NCBI GenBank assembly: GCA_023667265.1
Contig: JAMPAJ010000001.1
Location: 676,797-740,796 of the forward strand
Reading direction: 5' to 3'
Source: Alistipes sp.
GTDB taxonomy: Bacteria > Bacillota > Clostridia > Oscillospirales > Ruminococcaceae
DNA: 64,000 nt
A program made the position numbers and the translations under genes. Shown in pieces: positions 26,195-36,091 of this stretch. The first letter of the stretch is position 1; each line of letters opens with the position of its first letter. The notes under the pieces were generated by a model, which had not been told where the DNA came from, made no database searches, and worked only from the letters and a program-made list of their open reading frames with translations.

Positions 26195-26198
26195 TATA

Positions 26199-26225
26199 TT
26201 AGCACTCAAAGAGCAAGAGTGCTAA
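26199..26225 (+). promoter_or_regulatory. CIRCE operator (HrcA-binding site)
   Basis: A perfect inverted repeat TTAGCACTC-N9-GAGTGCTAA lies just downstream of the -10. It is the classic HrcA operator, so the operon it heads is under HrcA autorepression that is relieved on heat shock. Confidence 0.97.
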
Positions 26226-26260
26226 ACAGTGACGAACTTGGCGAAAGGTTGTGATAGATC

Positions 26261-27301
26261 GTGGATGACAGAAAGCTGAAGGTTCTCGCTGCTGTGGTTG
26301 ACGAATATATCAGAACCGGCGAGCCTGTCGGCTCCAAGGCTGTCGCTAAAATGGAACATATCAATGTCTCCGCGGCTACTATCCGCAACGATATGGCTGC
26401 CCTCGAACAGCTCGGCTATCTCGAACAGCCACACACCTCCGCGGGAAGGATCCCCACATATTCCGGCTACCGGCTCTATATCGACGAGCTTATCGCTCCT
26501 CCGGAGCTTTCCGGTGAGGAGAAAATACGGCTCGACGAGCTGCTTGGCGACGAGAATACTCCGGAGGAGCTGCTTATCCAGAATGCGGCGACTGCTCTTA
26601 CAGAGCTTACTCAATGCGCTGCGGTAGTTGCAAATTCCGCTCCACGCTTCTCGGTCATATCAAAGGTAGAAGTGATACCGACGGGAAAACGCCTTTACGT
26701 TATCCTGCTGATAACCTCGAACGGAAGCATAAAAAATAAGGCCTGCCGGCTGGAATTCGACCTCAGCCACGAACAGCTCGATTTCTTTACGCATTATATA
26801 GACGAAAACCTCAGCGGCGTCTCTGTAGAGGAGCTCAACGAGGAAATGCTGGATAAGATGATAACTGCGGTCTCGGCATATATGGTCAGCCTTTCACCTC
26901 TTGTAAAGGGCATCTGCGAGCTTTCCGCAGACCTGAGACAGCAGCAGCTTACCGTAAGCGGCGGTGAAAAGCTCCTCTCCTGCGAGGAACTGGATAAAAT
27001 GGAGGTCGTGCGGTTCATCGAGCATAAAAACGAGCTTACAGAGCTGCTGGACGATTCCTTCAGCGGCATACAGGTAAAATTCGGCGCAGGCGGAACCTTT
27101 GCCATAGGCAACTCCAGCATGATCGTCTCTAAATACCGGAAAAAGGGAAGGGAAGCCGGTTCGCTGGGAATTATAGGGCCTATGAGAGTGAATTATAAAA
27201 AAATTATTCCATATGTTGAGTATCTCACGCATAAGATATCGGCTCTTATGTCAGAGGATAAAGATACCGGGTCCGACGAGACCCAGGGAAAGGAGCAGTA
27301 A
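26261..27301 (+). CDS. hrcA: Heat-inducible transcription repressor HrcA
   Basis: The 346-aa product begins with GTG and has the winged helix at about 1-75 (VDEYIRTGEPVGSKAVAK, VSAATIRNDMAALEQLGYLEQPHTSAGRIPT). The GAF-like core follows, ending in SLGIIGPMRVNYKKIIPYVEYL. It binds the CIRCE element just upstream and represses the operon, with GroE-type chaperonin normally modulating its activity. GAAAGG lies 13 bases before the GTG. The stop and the grpE start share one base (TAATG). Confidence 0.96.
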   Translation: MDDRKLKVLAAVVDEYIRTGEPVGSKAVAKMEHINVSAATIRNDMAALEQLGYLEQPHTSAGRIPTYSGYRLYIDELIAPPELSGEEKIRLDELLGDENTPEELLIQNAATALTELTQCAAVVANSAPRFSVISKVEVIPTGKRLYVILLITSNGSIKNKACRLEFDLSHEQLDFFTHYIDENLSGVSVEELNEEMLDKMITAVSAYMVSLSPLVKGICELSADLRQQQLTVSGGEKLLSCEELDKMEVVRFIEHKNELTELLDDSFSGIQVKFGAGGTFAIGNSSMIVSKYRKKGREAGSLGIIGPMRVNYKKIIPYVEYLTHKISALMSEDKDTGSDETQGKEQ

Positions 27302-27867
27302 TGGACGAAAAAGAGTTGAATATCGCCGAAGAAAGCGATATTGAGGAAGAGAATACCACGGCAGAAGCAGCCGATGCCTCTTCCGAGGACGAGGAAGACG
27401 CCGTAAGCGAATACAACGACGTTGCGGCACAGATCTCAGAGCTTGAGGAAAAGCTCGAAAAGGCGACGGAAAACCTCTACAGGGTAAACGCCGACTATGA
27501 CAATTTCCGCAAGCGTACAGCAAGAGAAAAGACTGAGACATACGCTAATGCAACGGCAAAATGCGTGGAGGGTCTTCTCCCGGTCATAGACAGCTTTGAG
27601 CGCTGCCTTGAAGCTGAATGCTCCGACGAAAATTTCAAGAACGGTCTGAATATGATCGCTAATCAGCTGGGCAAGTTCATGGCGGATATGAATGTGACCG
27701 CTATCGACGCTCTCGGCAAGGAATTTGATCCCAATTTTCACAATGCAATGCAGCAGCAGAGCGGCACTGATTACGCCGCAAATCATGTCTGCGCCGTCTA
27801 CCAGAAGGGCTATATGCTTGGCGACAAGCTTATCCGTCCGGCTCTGGTGGCTGTGGCAGCGGACTAA
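27301..27867 (+). CDS. grpE: Nucleotide exchange factor GrpE
   Basis: The 188-aa product has an acidic N-terminal tail (1-40), a long coiled coil (about 42-90, ENLYRVNADYDNFRKRTAREK), and the beta-wing with FDPNFHNAMQQQSG and VYQKGYMLGDKLIRPALV. It releases ADP from DnaK. Translation is coupled to hrcA by a 1-base overlap. Confidence 0.96.
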   Translation: MDEKELNIAEESDIEEENTTAEAADASSEDEEDAVSEYNDVAAQISELEEKLEKATENLYRVNADYDNFRKRTAREKTETYANATAKCVEGLLPVIDSFERCLEAECSDENFKNGLNMIANQLGKFMADMNVTAIDALGKEFDPNFHNAMQQQSGTDYAANHVCAVYQKGYMLGDKLIRPALVAVAAD

Positions 27868-27909
27868 ATCACTGCATAAAATATAAAGATTTCTTTGGAG
27901 GTAATTAAA

Positions 27910-29760
27910 ATGGCAAAGATTATCGGAATCGACTTAGGTACAACAAACTCATGCGTAGCCGTTATGGAAGGCGGTCAGGTCGTAGTCATCCCTAACAGCG
28001 AGGGCGCAAGAACTACTCCCTCTGTTGTAGCTTTCACAAACAGCGGCGAGCGTCTCGTTGGTCAGGTTGCCAAGAGACAGGCTATCACCAACCATGACAG
28101 AACGATTTCTTCCATCAAGAGACACATGGGCTCTAATCATAAGGTAAATATCGACGGCAAAAACTATACTCCCCAGGAGATCTCAGCTATGATCCTCCAG
28201 AAGCTCAAGGCTGACGCTGAATCATATCTGGGAGAGCCTGTAACAGAGGCTGTTATCACCGTTCCCGCTTACTTCACCGACTCACAGAGACAGGCTACAA
28301 AGGACGCCGGTCAGATCGCCGGTCTTAATGTAAGACGTATCATCAACGAGCCTACTGCTGCCGCTCTTTCCTACGGTATCGACAAGGAAGAGGAGCAGAA
28401 CATCATGGTATACGACCTGGGCGGCGGTACCTTCGATGTTTCTATCATCGAGATGGGCGAGGATATCCAGCAGGTTCTCGCTACGGCAGGCAACAACCGC
28501 CTCGGCGGCGACGACTTCGACCAGCGTATCATCAACTGGATCGTAGAGGAGTTCAAGAAGAGCGACGGAGTTGACCTTTCCGCAGACAAAATGGCTGCAC
28601 AGCGTCTCAAGGACGCCGCTGAAAAGGCTAAGATCGAGCTTTCCTCCACAACAACCTCAAATATCAATATTCCCTTTATCACTGTTGACGCTTCCGGCAC
28701 ACCTAAGCACCTCGACCTTACACTGACGCAGGCTAAGTTCAACGAGCTGACAGCCGACCTGGTAGAGGCTACTATGGGACCCGTAAGACAGGCTCTCAGC
28801 GACAGCGGTCTTTCCATTTCAGAGCTCGACAAGGTACTCATGGTCGGCGGTTCTTCAAGAATACCTGCCGTTCAGGAGGCTGTTAAGAAGCTCATCGGCA
28901 AGGAACCGTTCAAGGGCATCAATCCTGATGAGTGCGTAGCTCTCGGCGCTGCTTACCAGGGCGGCGTTCTCGGCGGAGACGTTGAAAACGGACTCCTCCT
29001 CCTGGACGTTACTCCACTTTCACTCGGTATCGAGACAGCCGGCGGAGTATGCACAAGAATGATCGAGAGAAACACTACTATCCCGAAGAAGTATTCGCAG
29101 GTGTTCTCAACATATGCCGACAATCAGCCTGCCGTTGACATCAATGTCCTCCAGGGTGAGCGTGAGTTCGCAAGAGACAATAAGCAGCTCGGAACCTTCC
29201 GCCTCGACGGAATCGCTCCCGCACCGAGAGGAATCCCTCAGATCGAAGTAACCTTTGACATCGACAGAAACGGTATCGTTCACGTTTCCGCCAAGGATCT
29301 CGGCACAGGCAAGGAGCAGAATATCACTATCACATCCTCAACAAATATGTCCAAGGAGGACGTTGAAAGAGCCGTTAAGGAGGCTGAGCAGTACGCTGCC
29401 GAGGATAAGAAGCGCCGTGAGGCTGTTGATACAAAGAACGAGGCTGAAAACCTGGTATTCCAGTGCGAAAAGGCTCTGGCTGACTTCGGCGACAAGGTTT
29501 CCGCTGACGAAAAGGCTGATATCGAGCAGAAGTCCGCAGCTCTGAAGGCTGCCTGCGAGGCAAACAATACCGATGAGATCAAGACTCTCAAGGACGACCT
29601 CCAGAAGGCATTCTACGATCTTTCCGCTAAGATCTACCAGCAGGCTAACCCCGACGGACAGGGAATCGACCCGTCACAGTTCGCAAATATGGGCGGCGGC
29701 GAGGCTGATACAAGCTCCTACGACGATGGTGTTGTAGACGCCGACTTTACAGAGGTTTAA
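27910..29760 (+). CDS. dnaK: Hsp70 chaperone DnaK
   Basis: The 616-aa product from the ATG at 27910 begins [21 protein letters not shown]. It has the phosphate loops [12 protein letters not shown] and [11 protein letters not shown], the interdomain linker [13 protein letters not shown], and a helical lid ending in an acidic tail ([12 protein letters not shown]). It is full length. The start follows TTGGAGG; five codons of in-frame upstream sequence were excluded. It is the third gene of the CIRCE-controlled operon. Codon use indicates high expression. Confidence 0.97.
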   Translation: MAKIIGIDLGTTNSCVAVMEGGQVVVIPNSEGARTTPSVVAFTNSGERLVGQVAKRQAITNHDRTISSIKRHMGSNHKVNIDGKNYTPQEISAMILQKLKADAESYLGEPVTEAVITVPAYFTDSQRQATKDAGQIAGLNVRRIINEPTAAALSYGIDKEEEQNIMVYDLGGGTFDVSIIEMGEDIQQVLATAGNNRLGGDDFDQRIINWIVEEFKKSDGVDLSADKMAAQRLKDAAEKAKIELSSTTTSNINIPFITVDASGTPKHLDLTLTQAKFNELTADLVEATMGPVRQALSDSGLSISELDKVLMVGGSSRIPAVQEAVKKLIGKEPFKGINPDECVALGAAYQGGVLGGDVENGLLLLDVTPLSLGIETAGGVCTRMIERNTTIPKKYSQVFSTYADNQPAVDINVLQGEREFARDNKQLGTFRLDGIAPAPRGIPQIEVTFDIDRNGIVHVSAKDLGTGKEQNITITSSTNMSKEDVERAVKEAEQYAAEDKKRREAVDTKNEAENLVFQCEKALADFGDKVSADEKADIEQKSAALKAACEANNTDEIKTLKDDLQKAFYDLSAKIYQQANPDGQGIDPSQFANMGGGEADTSSYDDGVVDADFTEV

Positions 29761-29773
29761 TTAAAAATAATTT

Positions 29774-29799
29774 TTCAGGGCGGAGAACATTCGCCCTGA
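29774..29799 (+). promoter_or_regulatory. Hairpin in the dnaK-dnaJ spacer
   Basis: TTCAGGGCG / CGCCCTGAA stem with an 8-base loop, not followed by T. It could be an mRNA stability or processing element that uncouples DnaK and DnaJ levels. Confidence 0.5.
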
Positions 29800-29873
29800 A
29801 TGTGCAGGCAATACCGTGCAGAGCCGATATGCGGTCTTTGTACGGCGTTGCACTTATATCTGGAGAATAGAAT

Positions 29874-31019
29874 ATGGCTGATAAAAGAGATTATTATGAG
29901 GTGCTGGGACTGCAAAAGGGCGCTTCCGAAGACGAAATAAAAAAGGCTTACAAGAAAAAAGCACGTGAGTTTCACCCCGACCTGCACCCGGACGACCCGA
30001 CCTGCGAGGAAAAAATGAAAGAGGTCAACGAGGCGTATGAGGTGCTTTCCGACTCCGATAAGCGTTCGCGCTACGATCAGTTCGGTCATGCCGGCGTTGA
30101 TCCCAGCTACGGCGGCGGAGATATGGGCGGCATGGGCGGATTCGGCGACCTTGGCGACATTTTCGAGAGCATTTTCGGCGGCTTCGGCGGTTTCGGCTCC
30201 GGACGCTCGGCGGCAAATGCAAACGCTCCAAGACGCGGCAACGACATCCGCGAATCCGTCACCGTCGAGTTTATGGAGGCGTGCCACGGCAAAAAGGTCG
30301 ACCTGAAGATCAATCGGCTTGTTGCCTGCGACGCTTGCAAGGGTACGGGTGCGGACGCCGGAACATCCTCTGAAATATGCCCGGATTGTCAGGGCAGAGG
30401 CAGCATAAAGGTGACTCAGCGCACGCCCATCGGCGCGATATCCTCAACGAAAACCTGTCCTCATTGCAGCGGCAAGGGCAGGATCATCAAGAACCCATGC
30501 GCAAAGTGCCGCGGCGTCGGAAGAGTTCGTGTGCAGAAAACTATCAATGTCACAGTTCCAGCCGGAGTCGACGACGGAAGAACTCTGCTTATTTCCGGTC
30601 AGGGCGACTGCGGAATCAACGGCGGTCCTACAGGTGACCTGCTGCTGACGATAAATGTAAGACCTCATTCATTCTTTACGCGCGACGGCAGCGATATACG
30701 CTGTGAGATCCCGATTACTTATATGGACGCCGTGCTTGGCACAGAGGTCACTATCCCCACCATTGACGGCGATGTAAAGTTCAACCTCAGCGAGGGAACA
30801 CAGAACGGCGATACTGTCCGGCTGAAGGACAAGGGCGTAAAGCGGCTCAAAGGCAATACGCGCGGAAATCAGTACGTGACGTTCTATGTTGAGGTGCCGA
30901 AGAATCTGAATAAGAAGCAGAAGGATCTGCTCCGGGATTTCGAGGCATCGCTGACCGAAAAGAATTACGCTAAGCGTCAGAATTTCTTTGAGAAAATCAA
31001 GGGTTTGTTTAATAAATAA
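29874..31019 (+). CDS. dnaJ: Co-chaperone DnaJ
   Basis: The 381-aa product has a J domain (1-70, with HPD in FHPDLHPDD), a Gly-rich stretch (about 75-120), and four zinc-finger repeats CxxCxGxG (CDACKGTG, CPDCQGRG, CPHCSGKG, CAKCRGVG). Two C-terminal beta domains follow. It stimulates DnaK ATPase and delivers unfolded clients. A 113-base spacer with a hairpin separates it from dnaK. Confidence 0.97.
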   Translation: MADKRDYYEVLGLQKGASEDEIKKAYKKKAREFHPDLHPDDPTCEEKMKEVNEAYEVLSDSDKRSRYDQFGHAGVDPSYGGGDMGGMGGFGDLGDIFESIFGGFGGFGSGRSAANANAPRRGNDIRESVTVEFMEACHGKKVDLKINRLVACDACKGTGADAGTSSEICPDCQGRGSIKVTQRTPIGAISSTKTCPHCSGKGRIIKNPCAKCRGVGRVRVQKTINVTVPAGVDDGRTLLISGQGDCGINGGPTGDLLLTINVRPHSFFTRDGSDIRCEIPITYMDAVLGTEVTIPTIDGDVKFNLSEGTQNGDTVRLKDKGVKRLKGNTRGNQYVTFYVEVPKNLNKKQKDLLRDFEASLTEKNYAKRQNFFEKIKGLFNK

Positions 31020-31039
31020 TTTCCATGATAAATAAAAAA

Positions 31040-31077
31040 GCTTCCGGCTGAAAAATACTCAGTCGGAAGTTTTTTTG
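31040..31077 (+). terminator. Terminator of the dnaK operon
   Basis: CTTCCGGCTGA / TCAGTCGGAAG stem followed by seven T. Confidence 0.85.
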
Positions 31078-31080
31078 TTT

Positions 31081-31458
31081 CTATTTTCGATACGACCTTT
31101 TCACCAGCTTTTTCAGCCTGTCGGCAGTTTCCTCCGGAAAAATCGTTATAAATGTTACTGCCTGCGCCCTTGCGTCCTCCGGCGGCAGCTTCAGAAACCT
31201 GTGGAAAAACGCGTATATCTCGTCGTAATCCCGGAAAATCTCCTGGATCGCGTTTTCACCCTCCGGAGTGAGCACTACGCTGTTGCAGAAATCCTCATAC
31301 ACAAGCCCTGAATTTGCAAGACACCGCATGGTCTTGCTGACGCTTGCTCTTGAAACGCCAAGATACCGCGAAATATCAACACTTTTCACGTCTTCCTTTT
31401 CCGCGGAAAGCTCGCGTACAGCGGCAAGATATTTTATCTGTGCCGAACAGTATTTCAT
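31081..31458 (-). CDS. Short DtxR/MntR-like metalloregulator
   Basis: The 125-aa product has an N-terminal winged helix with VKSVDISRYLGVSRASVSKTMRCLANSGLVYED, the DtxR-type recognition region, and a short dimerisation part (residues 75-120). It ends before any SH3/FeoA-like domain, as in the small MntR group. The expected role is metal-responsive repression. The metal ligands typical of MntR (Asp8, Glu11, His77, Glu99, Glu102, His103) cannot be fully matched by eye, so metal sensing is uncertain. It is last in a minus-strand cluster, 13 bases after pgsA. Confidence 0.75.
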   Translation of the reverse strand: MKYCSAQIKYLAAVRELSAEKEDVKSVDISRYLGVSRASVSKTMRCLANSGLVYEDFCNSVVLTPEGENAIQEIFRDYDEIYAFFHRFLKLPPEDARAQAVTFITIFPEETADRLKKLVKRSYRK

Positions 31459-31471
31459 ATCCTCAGCCCCT

Positions 31472-32056
31472 TTACTTGTCGGAATCTATAAGATGCCAGT
31501 AGCCTTTGAGATAGACAGCTCCAGAAATAACAGTCAGAGCCGTCGAGATCCAGATAAGCCCCGGAATTACCCAATTGTCCACAGCCTTTATCATTACGTC
31601 CGGGAACGGTATCGAAAAGTCGTGAACGAGGCTCAGCCAGGCAAGGGAAAAGACTATCGCTGTCATTGTGAAGGCGGTTTTCAGCTTTCCCCACATTCCC
31701 GCGGCAACGACAACTCCGCTGTCCGCCGCAAGAAGCCGAAGTCCGGAAACCATAAATTCCCTGGCGCTTATAATGATGAGCGGTACTGCGCTCATTTTTA
31801 TCTCCGGCAGTTCTACAAAAACCGTCAGTGCCGCAATGACAAGCACCTTGTCCGCCAGTGGGTCGAGAAATTTTCCGAAATTTGTTACAAGCCCTCTGCT
31901 CCGGGCGATTTTTCCGTCAAGAGCGTCTGTTATGGACGCCGCCGTGAAAATCACCAGAGCGATCAGGAAATGAAAGGGCAGCTTCAGATAAACAAACAGC
32001 AGGAAAAACGGGATCAGAAAAACTCTCAGCAGGGTAAGCTTATTCGGCAGATTCAT
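31472..32056 (-). CDS. pgsA: CDP-diacylglycerol-glycerol-3-phosphate 3-phosphatidyltransferase
   Basis: The 194-aa membrane enzyme has the CDP-alcohol phosphotransferase motif DALDGKIARSRGLVTNFGKFLDPLADK, with its DGxxAR...G...D...D residues. N-terminal NLPNKLTLLRVFLIPFF is typical of PgsA. It makes phosphatidylglycerol-phosphate at the membrane. The start overlaps the rimO stop by 17 bp, giving strong translational coupling. Confidence 0.93.
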   Translation of the reverse strand: MNLPNKLTLLRVFLIPFFLLFVYLKLPFHFLIALVIFTAASITDALDGKIARSRGLVTNFGKFLDPLADKVLVIAALTVFVELPEIKMSAVPLIIISAREFMVSGLRLLAADSGVVVAAGMWGKLKTAFTMTAIVFSLAWLSLVHDFSIPFPDVMIKAVDNWVIPGLIWISTALTVISGAVYLKGYWHLIDSDK

Positions 32057-33383
32057 TCTCTATCACCTCACCCATTAAGTCATAATCAAGCGTATCCGTG
32101 ATTTTCAGCTTAACATAATCTCCCACAGTCAAAGGCTTTCCGGAGGTGAAGAACACTTTTCCGTCAATATCCGGAGCGTCATTTGCCGTCCGTCCGAAGA
32201 AACATTCGCCGAAGCGGTCGTAGCCCTCGACTACGGCGTCAAGCTCCTTATCCAGGTATTTTTTATTGTTGTCATAGCTTATTCCAAGCTGCTGCTCCAT
32301 GATAATATCGGCACGGTGAGCGGCCGTCTCCTCCTCTGTCTGATCCGGGAAGCAGGCTGCCCTTGTGCCCTCCTCCGGCGAAAAGGGGAAGCATCCCAGT
32401 CTGTCGAAGCGAACCTCCTGAACGAACTCTGCAAGCTCCTCGAACTGCTCCTCAGCTTCTCCCGGGAAGCCGGTAATAAGGGTCGTACGCAGGATAACTC
32501 CCGGTATCTTCTCACGGATATGGCTGAACAGAGCTGCAAGCTTTTCACGGTCTCCCCATCGGTTCATACGGCTCAGTATATCGCCGTTGCAGTGCTGGAT
32601 AGGTATTTCCAGATATTTCACCAGCTTCTCCTCCGAAGCGATCGTGTCCAGCAGCTCGTCTGTTATGCGCTCGGGATAGCAATAGAGAGTGCGTATCCAT
32701 TTCAGACCGTCGATCTTACAGAGCTCGCGGAGCAGCTCCGGAAGCTTCGACTCGCCGTACAGATCCTCGCCGTAGCGCGAGGTGTCCTGCGCGATCACCA
32801 CAAGCTCCGTCACGCCGTTTTCCGCAAGAGCTCTCGCCTCTGCAAGAACGTCCTCCATAGGCACGCTGCGGAATTTGCCGCGTATCATGGGTATAGCACA
32901 GTATGTACAGCAGTTCGAGCAGCCCTCCGCCACCTTCAGATAGCTGAAAAACGGCAGGGTGGAAATTATCCTCTCGCCTGTCATTTCCGCGTCAAGCTTT
33001 TTGCCGAACCGCACCACACGCTCGCCAGCCATGACCTCGTTGAGAATATCCACAATGTCCTTGTTGTTGCCGATGCCGATAACAGCGTCCGCCTCCGGGA
33101 AAAGCTCCGCAGCCTCCTCCCTGTACCGCTCTGTAAGGCAGCCGGTGATTATAATTTTTTTCAGTGTGCCGTCGGCTTTAAGCGCCGCAAGCTCCAGTAT
33201 GGTTTCTATAGCCTCTTCCTTTGCGGACTTAATAAATCCGCAGGTGTTGACCACCGCAATATCCGCAAGTCCCGGCTCTGTAACAAGCTGGTAGCCGCTC
33301 TTTTTCAGCTTATAGAGCATCCTCTCGGAGTCCACAAGGTTTTTCGAGCAGCCCATTGATACTAATCCTACCTTCAATGGCAT
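32040..33383 (-). CDS. rimO: Ribosomal protein S12 methylthiotransferase RimO
   Basis: The 447-aa product has an MTTase N-domain (VGLVSMGCSKNLVDSE), a radical-SAM CxxxCxxC cluster in VAEGCSNCCTYCAIP near residue 150, and a C-terminal TRAM domain. It adds methylthio to the conserved aspartate of S12 using two 4Fe-4S clusters. MGCSKNLVDSE distinguishes RimO from MiaB. The gene lies 15 bases after recX in the cluster. Confidence 0.95.
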   Translation of the reverse strand: MPLKVGLVSMGCSKNLVDSERMLYKLKKSGYQLVTEPGLADIAVVNTCGFIKSAKEEAIETILELAALKADGTLKKIIITGCLTERYREEAAELFPEADAVIGIGNNKDIVDILNEVMAGERVVRFGKKLDAEMTGERIISTLPFFSYLKVAEGCSNCCTYCAIPMIRGKFRSVPMEDVLAEARALAENGVTELVVIAQDTSRYGEDLYGESKLPELLRELCKIDGLKWIRTLYCYPERITDELLDTIASEEKLVKYLEIPIQHCNGDILSRMNRWGDREKLAALFSHIREKIPGVILRTTLITGFPGEAEEQFEELAEFVQEVRFDRLGCFPFSPEEGTRAACFPDQTEEETAAHRADIIMEQQLGISYDNNKKYLDKELDAVVEGYDRFGECFFGRTANDAPDIDGKVFFTSGKPLTVGDYVKLKITDTLDYDLMGEVIENESAE

Positions 33384-33398
33384 TTCTCTGTGCTCCTT

Positions 33399-34031
33399 TT
33401 ATGAGAACAAGTTCTCATTCTCAAAATATTCTTTAATGGCTCTGTTTATGTCGTCAAAGCCGTAGCCGTACCGCGCCAGAGCCGCTTTAACCTTTTCAAC
33501 GGCAGCCCTGTCCGAGCCGCCGCCGAGCCTTCCGCCGTACTTTTCCGACATAAGCCTGAGCAGATTCTCGTAGAACTGCTCCTCGTAGACGCCGAGAAGC
33601 TCCTCCGCAAGACCGCTGTCGATGCCCTTAGCCGTAAGCTCCCGGCGCGCGCGGTAATATCCGTATTTTTTGCCCTCCACAAGCCGCCTTGCAAGCTTTT
33701 CGCCGTAGCGTCTGTCGTTGATAAGCCCAGCCTTTGCAAGCTTTTTTATGACCTCAAGACAGAGGGCTTCATTTTTATATGTATTTACCAGCTTTTCAAA
33801 AAGCTCCTCCGCCGAGTAATCACGGTAGTCAAGGCAATACAGCGCGTACTGATACGCCCTGCGGAAGTTGGAGGCACGTATTACATTTTTCAGCTGCTGA
33901 CGATCTATCTCCATATCCTTTTTCAGCCCGAAATCGGAGATTATGTCGATATGCAGATAAATTTTACGCTCATAGTCCAGCTCCGCCTCATATGTAGTGC
34001 CCTTGTACTTTTTAAGCTCCGTAATTTTCAT
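33399..34031 (-). CDS. recX: RecA regulator RecX
   Basis: The 210-aa product has the three-helix repeat pattern of RecX: ALYCLDYRDYSAEELFEKL, then INDRRYGEKLARRLVEGKKYG, YRARRELTAKGI. It modulates RecA filament growth. It follows recA by 9 bases, the usual arrangement. Confidence 0.9.
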   Translation of the reverse strand: MKITELKKYKGTTYEAELDYERKIYLHIDIISDFGLKKDMEIDRQQLKNVIRASNFRRAYQYALYCLDYRDYSAEELFEKLVNTYKNEALCLEVIKKLAKAGLINDRRYGEKLARRLVEGKKYGYYRARRELTAKGIDSGLAEELLGVYEEQFYENLLRLMSEKYGGRLGGGSDRAAVEKVKAALARYGYGFDDINRAIKEYFENENLFS

Positions 34032-34040
34032 CAGGAATTA

Positions 34041-35237
34041 CTACTCGGCAGGCGTGAACTCATCATACTGGTCGTCGATGCTGTCCAGCAGGTCGAGATC
34101 TCCCGGCTCAGGCGCAGCGTCCGGAGCTGCGGCAGCTTCCTCGGCAGCTGCCGCAGCCTTGCCCTTCTTCGCCTTCTTGTCTTCTTTTTTATTCAGAACG
34201 CCGAGCTCCTCCTTGCGTGCAAGCAGCTGCTCCTCGATCTCCTTCATAAGCTCGGGATCATTTTTCAGCAGCTCCTTGACATTGTCGCGTCCCTGACCCA
34301 GCTTTCTGTCGCCGTAGCTGAACCATGCGCCGCCCTTCTTCACGATCTCAAGCTCTGTTGCAAGGTCGAGGACCTCGCCTGTTCTGGAGATTCCCTCGCC
34401 GTACATCATATCGAACTCTGCCTCCTTGAAAGGCGGTGCGACCTTGTTCTTTACGACCTTGCAGCGAGTGCTTGAGCCTATTATCTGCGAGCCGTCCTTG
34501 ATAGCCTCGCCCTTTCGTACCTCGATTCTTACAGAGGCATAGAATTTCAGAGCGCGTCCGCCGGGAGTAGTTTCCGGGTTGCCGTACATAACGCCTATCT
34601 TTTCACGGATCTGGTTAATGAAAATTGCCACGCAGTTGGACTTTGAGATCGCTGCCGTAAGCTTTCTCATAGCCTGGGACATGAGACGCGCAAGCTGACC
34701 GACGTGCTGGTCGCCCATTTCGCCGTCAATCTCCGCGCGGGTAGTCATAGCGGCGATGGAGTCGATGACAATAACGTCGATAGCTCCGGAACGGATAAGA
34801 GCCTCTGCAATTTCAAGAGCCTGCTCGCCGCTGTCCGGCTGCGATACGAGAAGATTGTCGATGTCAACGCCGAGCGCCTTTGCATATACGGGGTCAAGAG
34901 CGTGCTCAACGTCAATAAAGGCGGCTTCTCCGTCCATTTTCTGCGCCTGAGCTATAACTGAAAGGGCAACAGTTGTCTTACCGGAGCTTTCAGGACCGTA
35001 TATCTCGACAATTCTTCCTCTTGGCACGCCGCCTATTCCGAGAGCCATATCCAGGGTCATAGAGCCTGTGGGGATAGCGTCAACGTTGAGCACCTTCGTC
35101 TCTCCGAGCCGCATTACCGTACCCGCTCCGTATTTCTTTTCGAGCAGCTTCAGCGCGCTGTCAAGGGCGGTTTTCTTGTCCTCCTTAGCTGTTACCTGTA
35201 CAACAGCCGGTTTTGATTTAAGTTCCTTTTTAGCCAT
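34041..35237 (-). CDS. recA: Recombinase RecA
   Basis: The 398-aa product has Walker [10 protein letters not shown], Walker [11 protein letters not shown], loop L1 [17 protein letters not shown], and loop L2 [20 protein letters not shown]. The C-terminal tail (about 350-398) is long, Lys/Ala-rich and then acidic, longer than in most homologues. It forms the strand-exchange filament and triggers the SOS response. The start overlaps the prmC stop by 8 bp. Confidence 0.97.
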   Translation of the reverse strand: MAKKELKSKPAVVQVTAKEDKKTALDSALKLLEKKYGAGTVMRLGETKVLNVDAIPTGSMTLDMALGIGGVPRGRIVEIYGPESSGKTTVALSVIAQAQKMDGEAAFIDVEHALDPVYAKALGVDIDNLLVSQPDSGEQALEIAEALIRSGAIDVIVIDSIAAMTTRAEIDGEMGDQHVGQLARLMSQAMRKLTAAISKSNCVAIFINQIREKIGVMYGNPETTPGGRALKFYASVRIEVRKGEAIKDGSQIIGSSTRCKVVKNKVAPPFKEAEFDMMYGEGISRTGEVLDLATELEIVKKGGAWFSYGDRKLGQGRDNVKELLKNDPELMKEIEEQLLARKEELGVLNKKEDKKAKKGKAAAAAEEAAAAPDAAPEPGDLDLLDSIDDQYDEFTPAE

Positions 35238-36090
35238 TTTCGTCCTCCGCTTTCATAGCAGAAACGGTACGGATGATACCTCCGCCGTCCCTGCTGAATG
35301 TCATATTATCCAAGCCGTTTCCGGCAAGTATTTTTCCGATCGTATCATGCTGTCCCATGCCAAATTCATAGCACAGACATCCGCCGCTTTTCAATTTATT
35401 TTTCCAGAGCGGAGTCATAGCCCGGTAAAAATACAGACCGTCGTCTCCGCCGTACAGCGCATTTTCCGGCTCACGGCGAACCTCCTCCTGAAGCTCGTTC
35501 ATCTCCTCCGCCGTAAGGTAGGGCGGGTTGCTCGCAATAATATCGAGTTCCGGAAGCAGCTCCGCCGTATCCGACGCGAGCACATCGCCCCTTATTATCT
35601 TTATATCCAGCGCATTAAGCTCCGCGTTTTTTTTCAGATAGCCAAGAGCCTTATCCGAAAGCTCGACTGCGTATATCTCCGCCTCCGGCAGCTCCTTTTT
35701 AAGGGCAAGGGCTATACAGCCGCTGCCGCTGCACAGATCGGCTATTTTCGGCGAATCCAAACCTTTTTTCCGGCATATCCGCAGTACCTCCTCAACAAGG
35801 GTCTCCGTGTCCTGACGCGGTATGAGCACGCCCTCCCCTACCTTTATCGGCAGACTCCAGAACTCCCACTGTCCCAATATGTACTGCAAGGGCTGTCCGG
35901 AAAGCCGCAAAGCCGTCATACGCCGTATTTCAGCCTCTTTCTCAGGCGGGATCTCCTTCCGTCTGTCTGACAGCGCCCAGCGCTCTTCAAGAACGTCCTC
36001 GAAAATACACATTACGTCGAAGCTGCTGTCGGGTATCTCCTGCTCCGCAAGAGCCTCAACACATTCATCAAAAAGCTCTCTTCGGGTCAT
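35230..36090 (-). CDS. prmC: Release factor glutamine methyltransferase PrmC
   Basis: The 286-aa product from the ATG at 36090 has a helical N-domain and a SAM-binding fold ([15 protein letters not shown]) with the substrate loop ASNPPYL. It methylates the GGQ glutamine of RF1/RF2. The upstream in-frame extension to 36150 overlaps the DUF1385 gene and was rejected. The DUF1385 stop lies 1 base before this start. Confidence 0.93.
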   Translation of the reverse strand: MTRRELFDECVEALAEQEIPDSSFDVMCIFEDVLEERWALSDRRKEIPPEKEAEIRRMTALRLSGQPLQYILGQWEFWSLPIKVGEGVLIPRQDTETLVEEVLRICRKKGLDSPKIADLCSGSGCIALALKKELPEAEIYAVELSDKALGYLKKNAELNALDIKIIRGDVLASDTAELLPELDIIASNPPYLTAEEMNELQEEVRREPENALYGGDDGLYFYRAMTPLWKNKLKSGGCLCYEFGMGQHDTIGKILAGNGLDNMTFSRDGGGIIRTVSAMKAEDENG

Positions 36091-36091
36091 T

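Larger units (their letters stand above)
25905..26260. other. glmM-hrcA divergent intergenic region
   Basis: This contains the glmM promoter, a hairpin resembling the dispersed repeat (26050-26077, then CCTTTTGGAACC), and the hrcA promoter with CIRCE. No small gene is evident. Confidence 0.7.
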
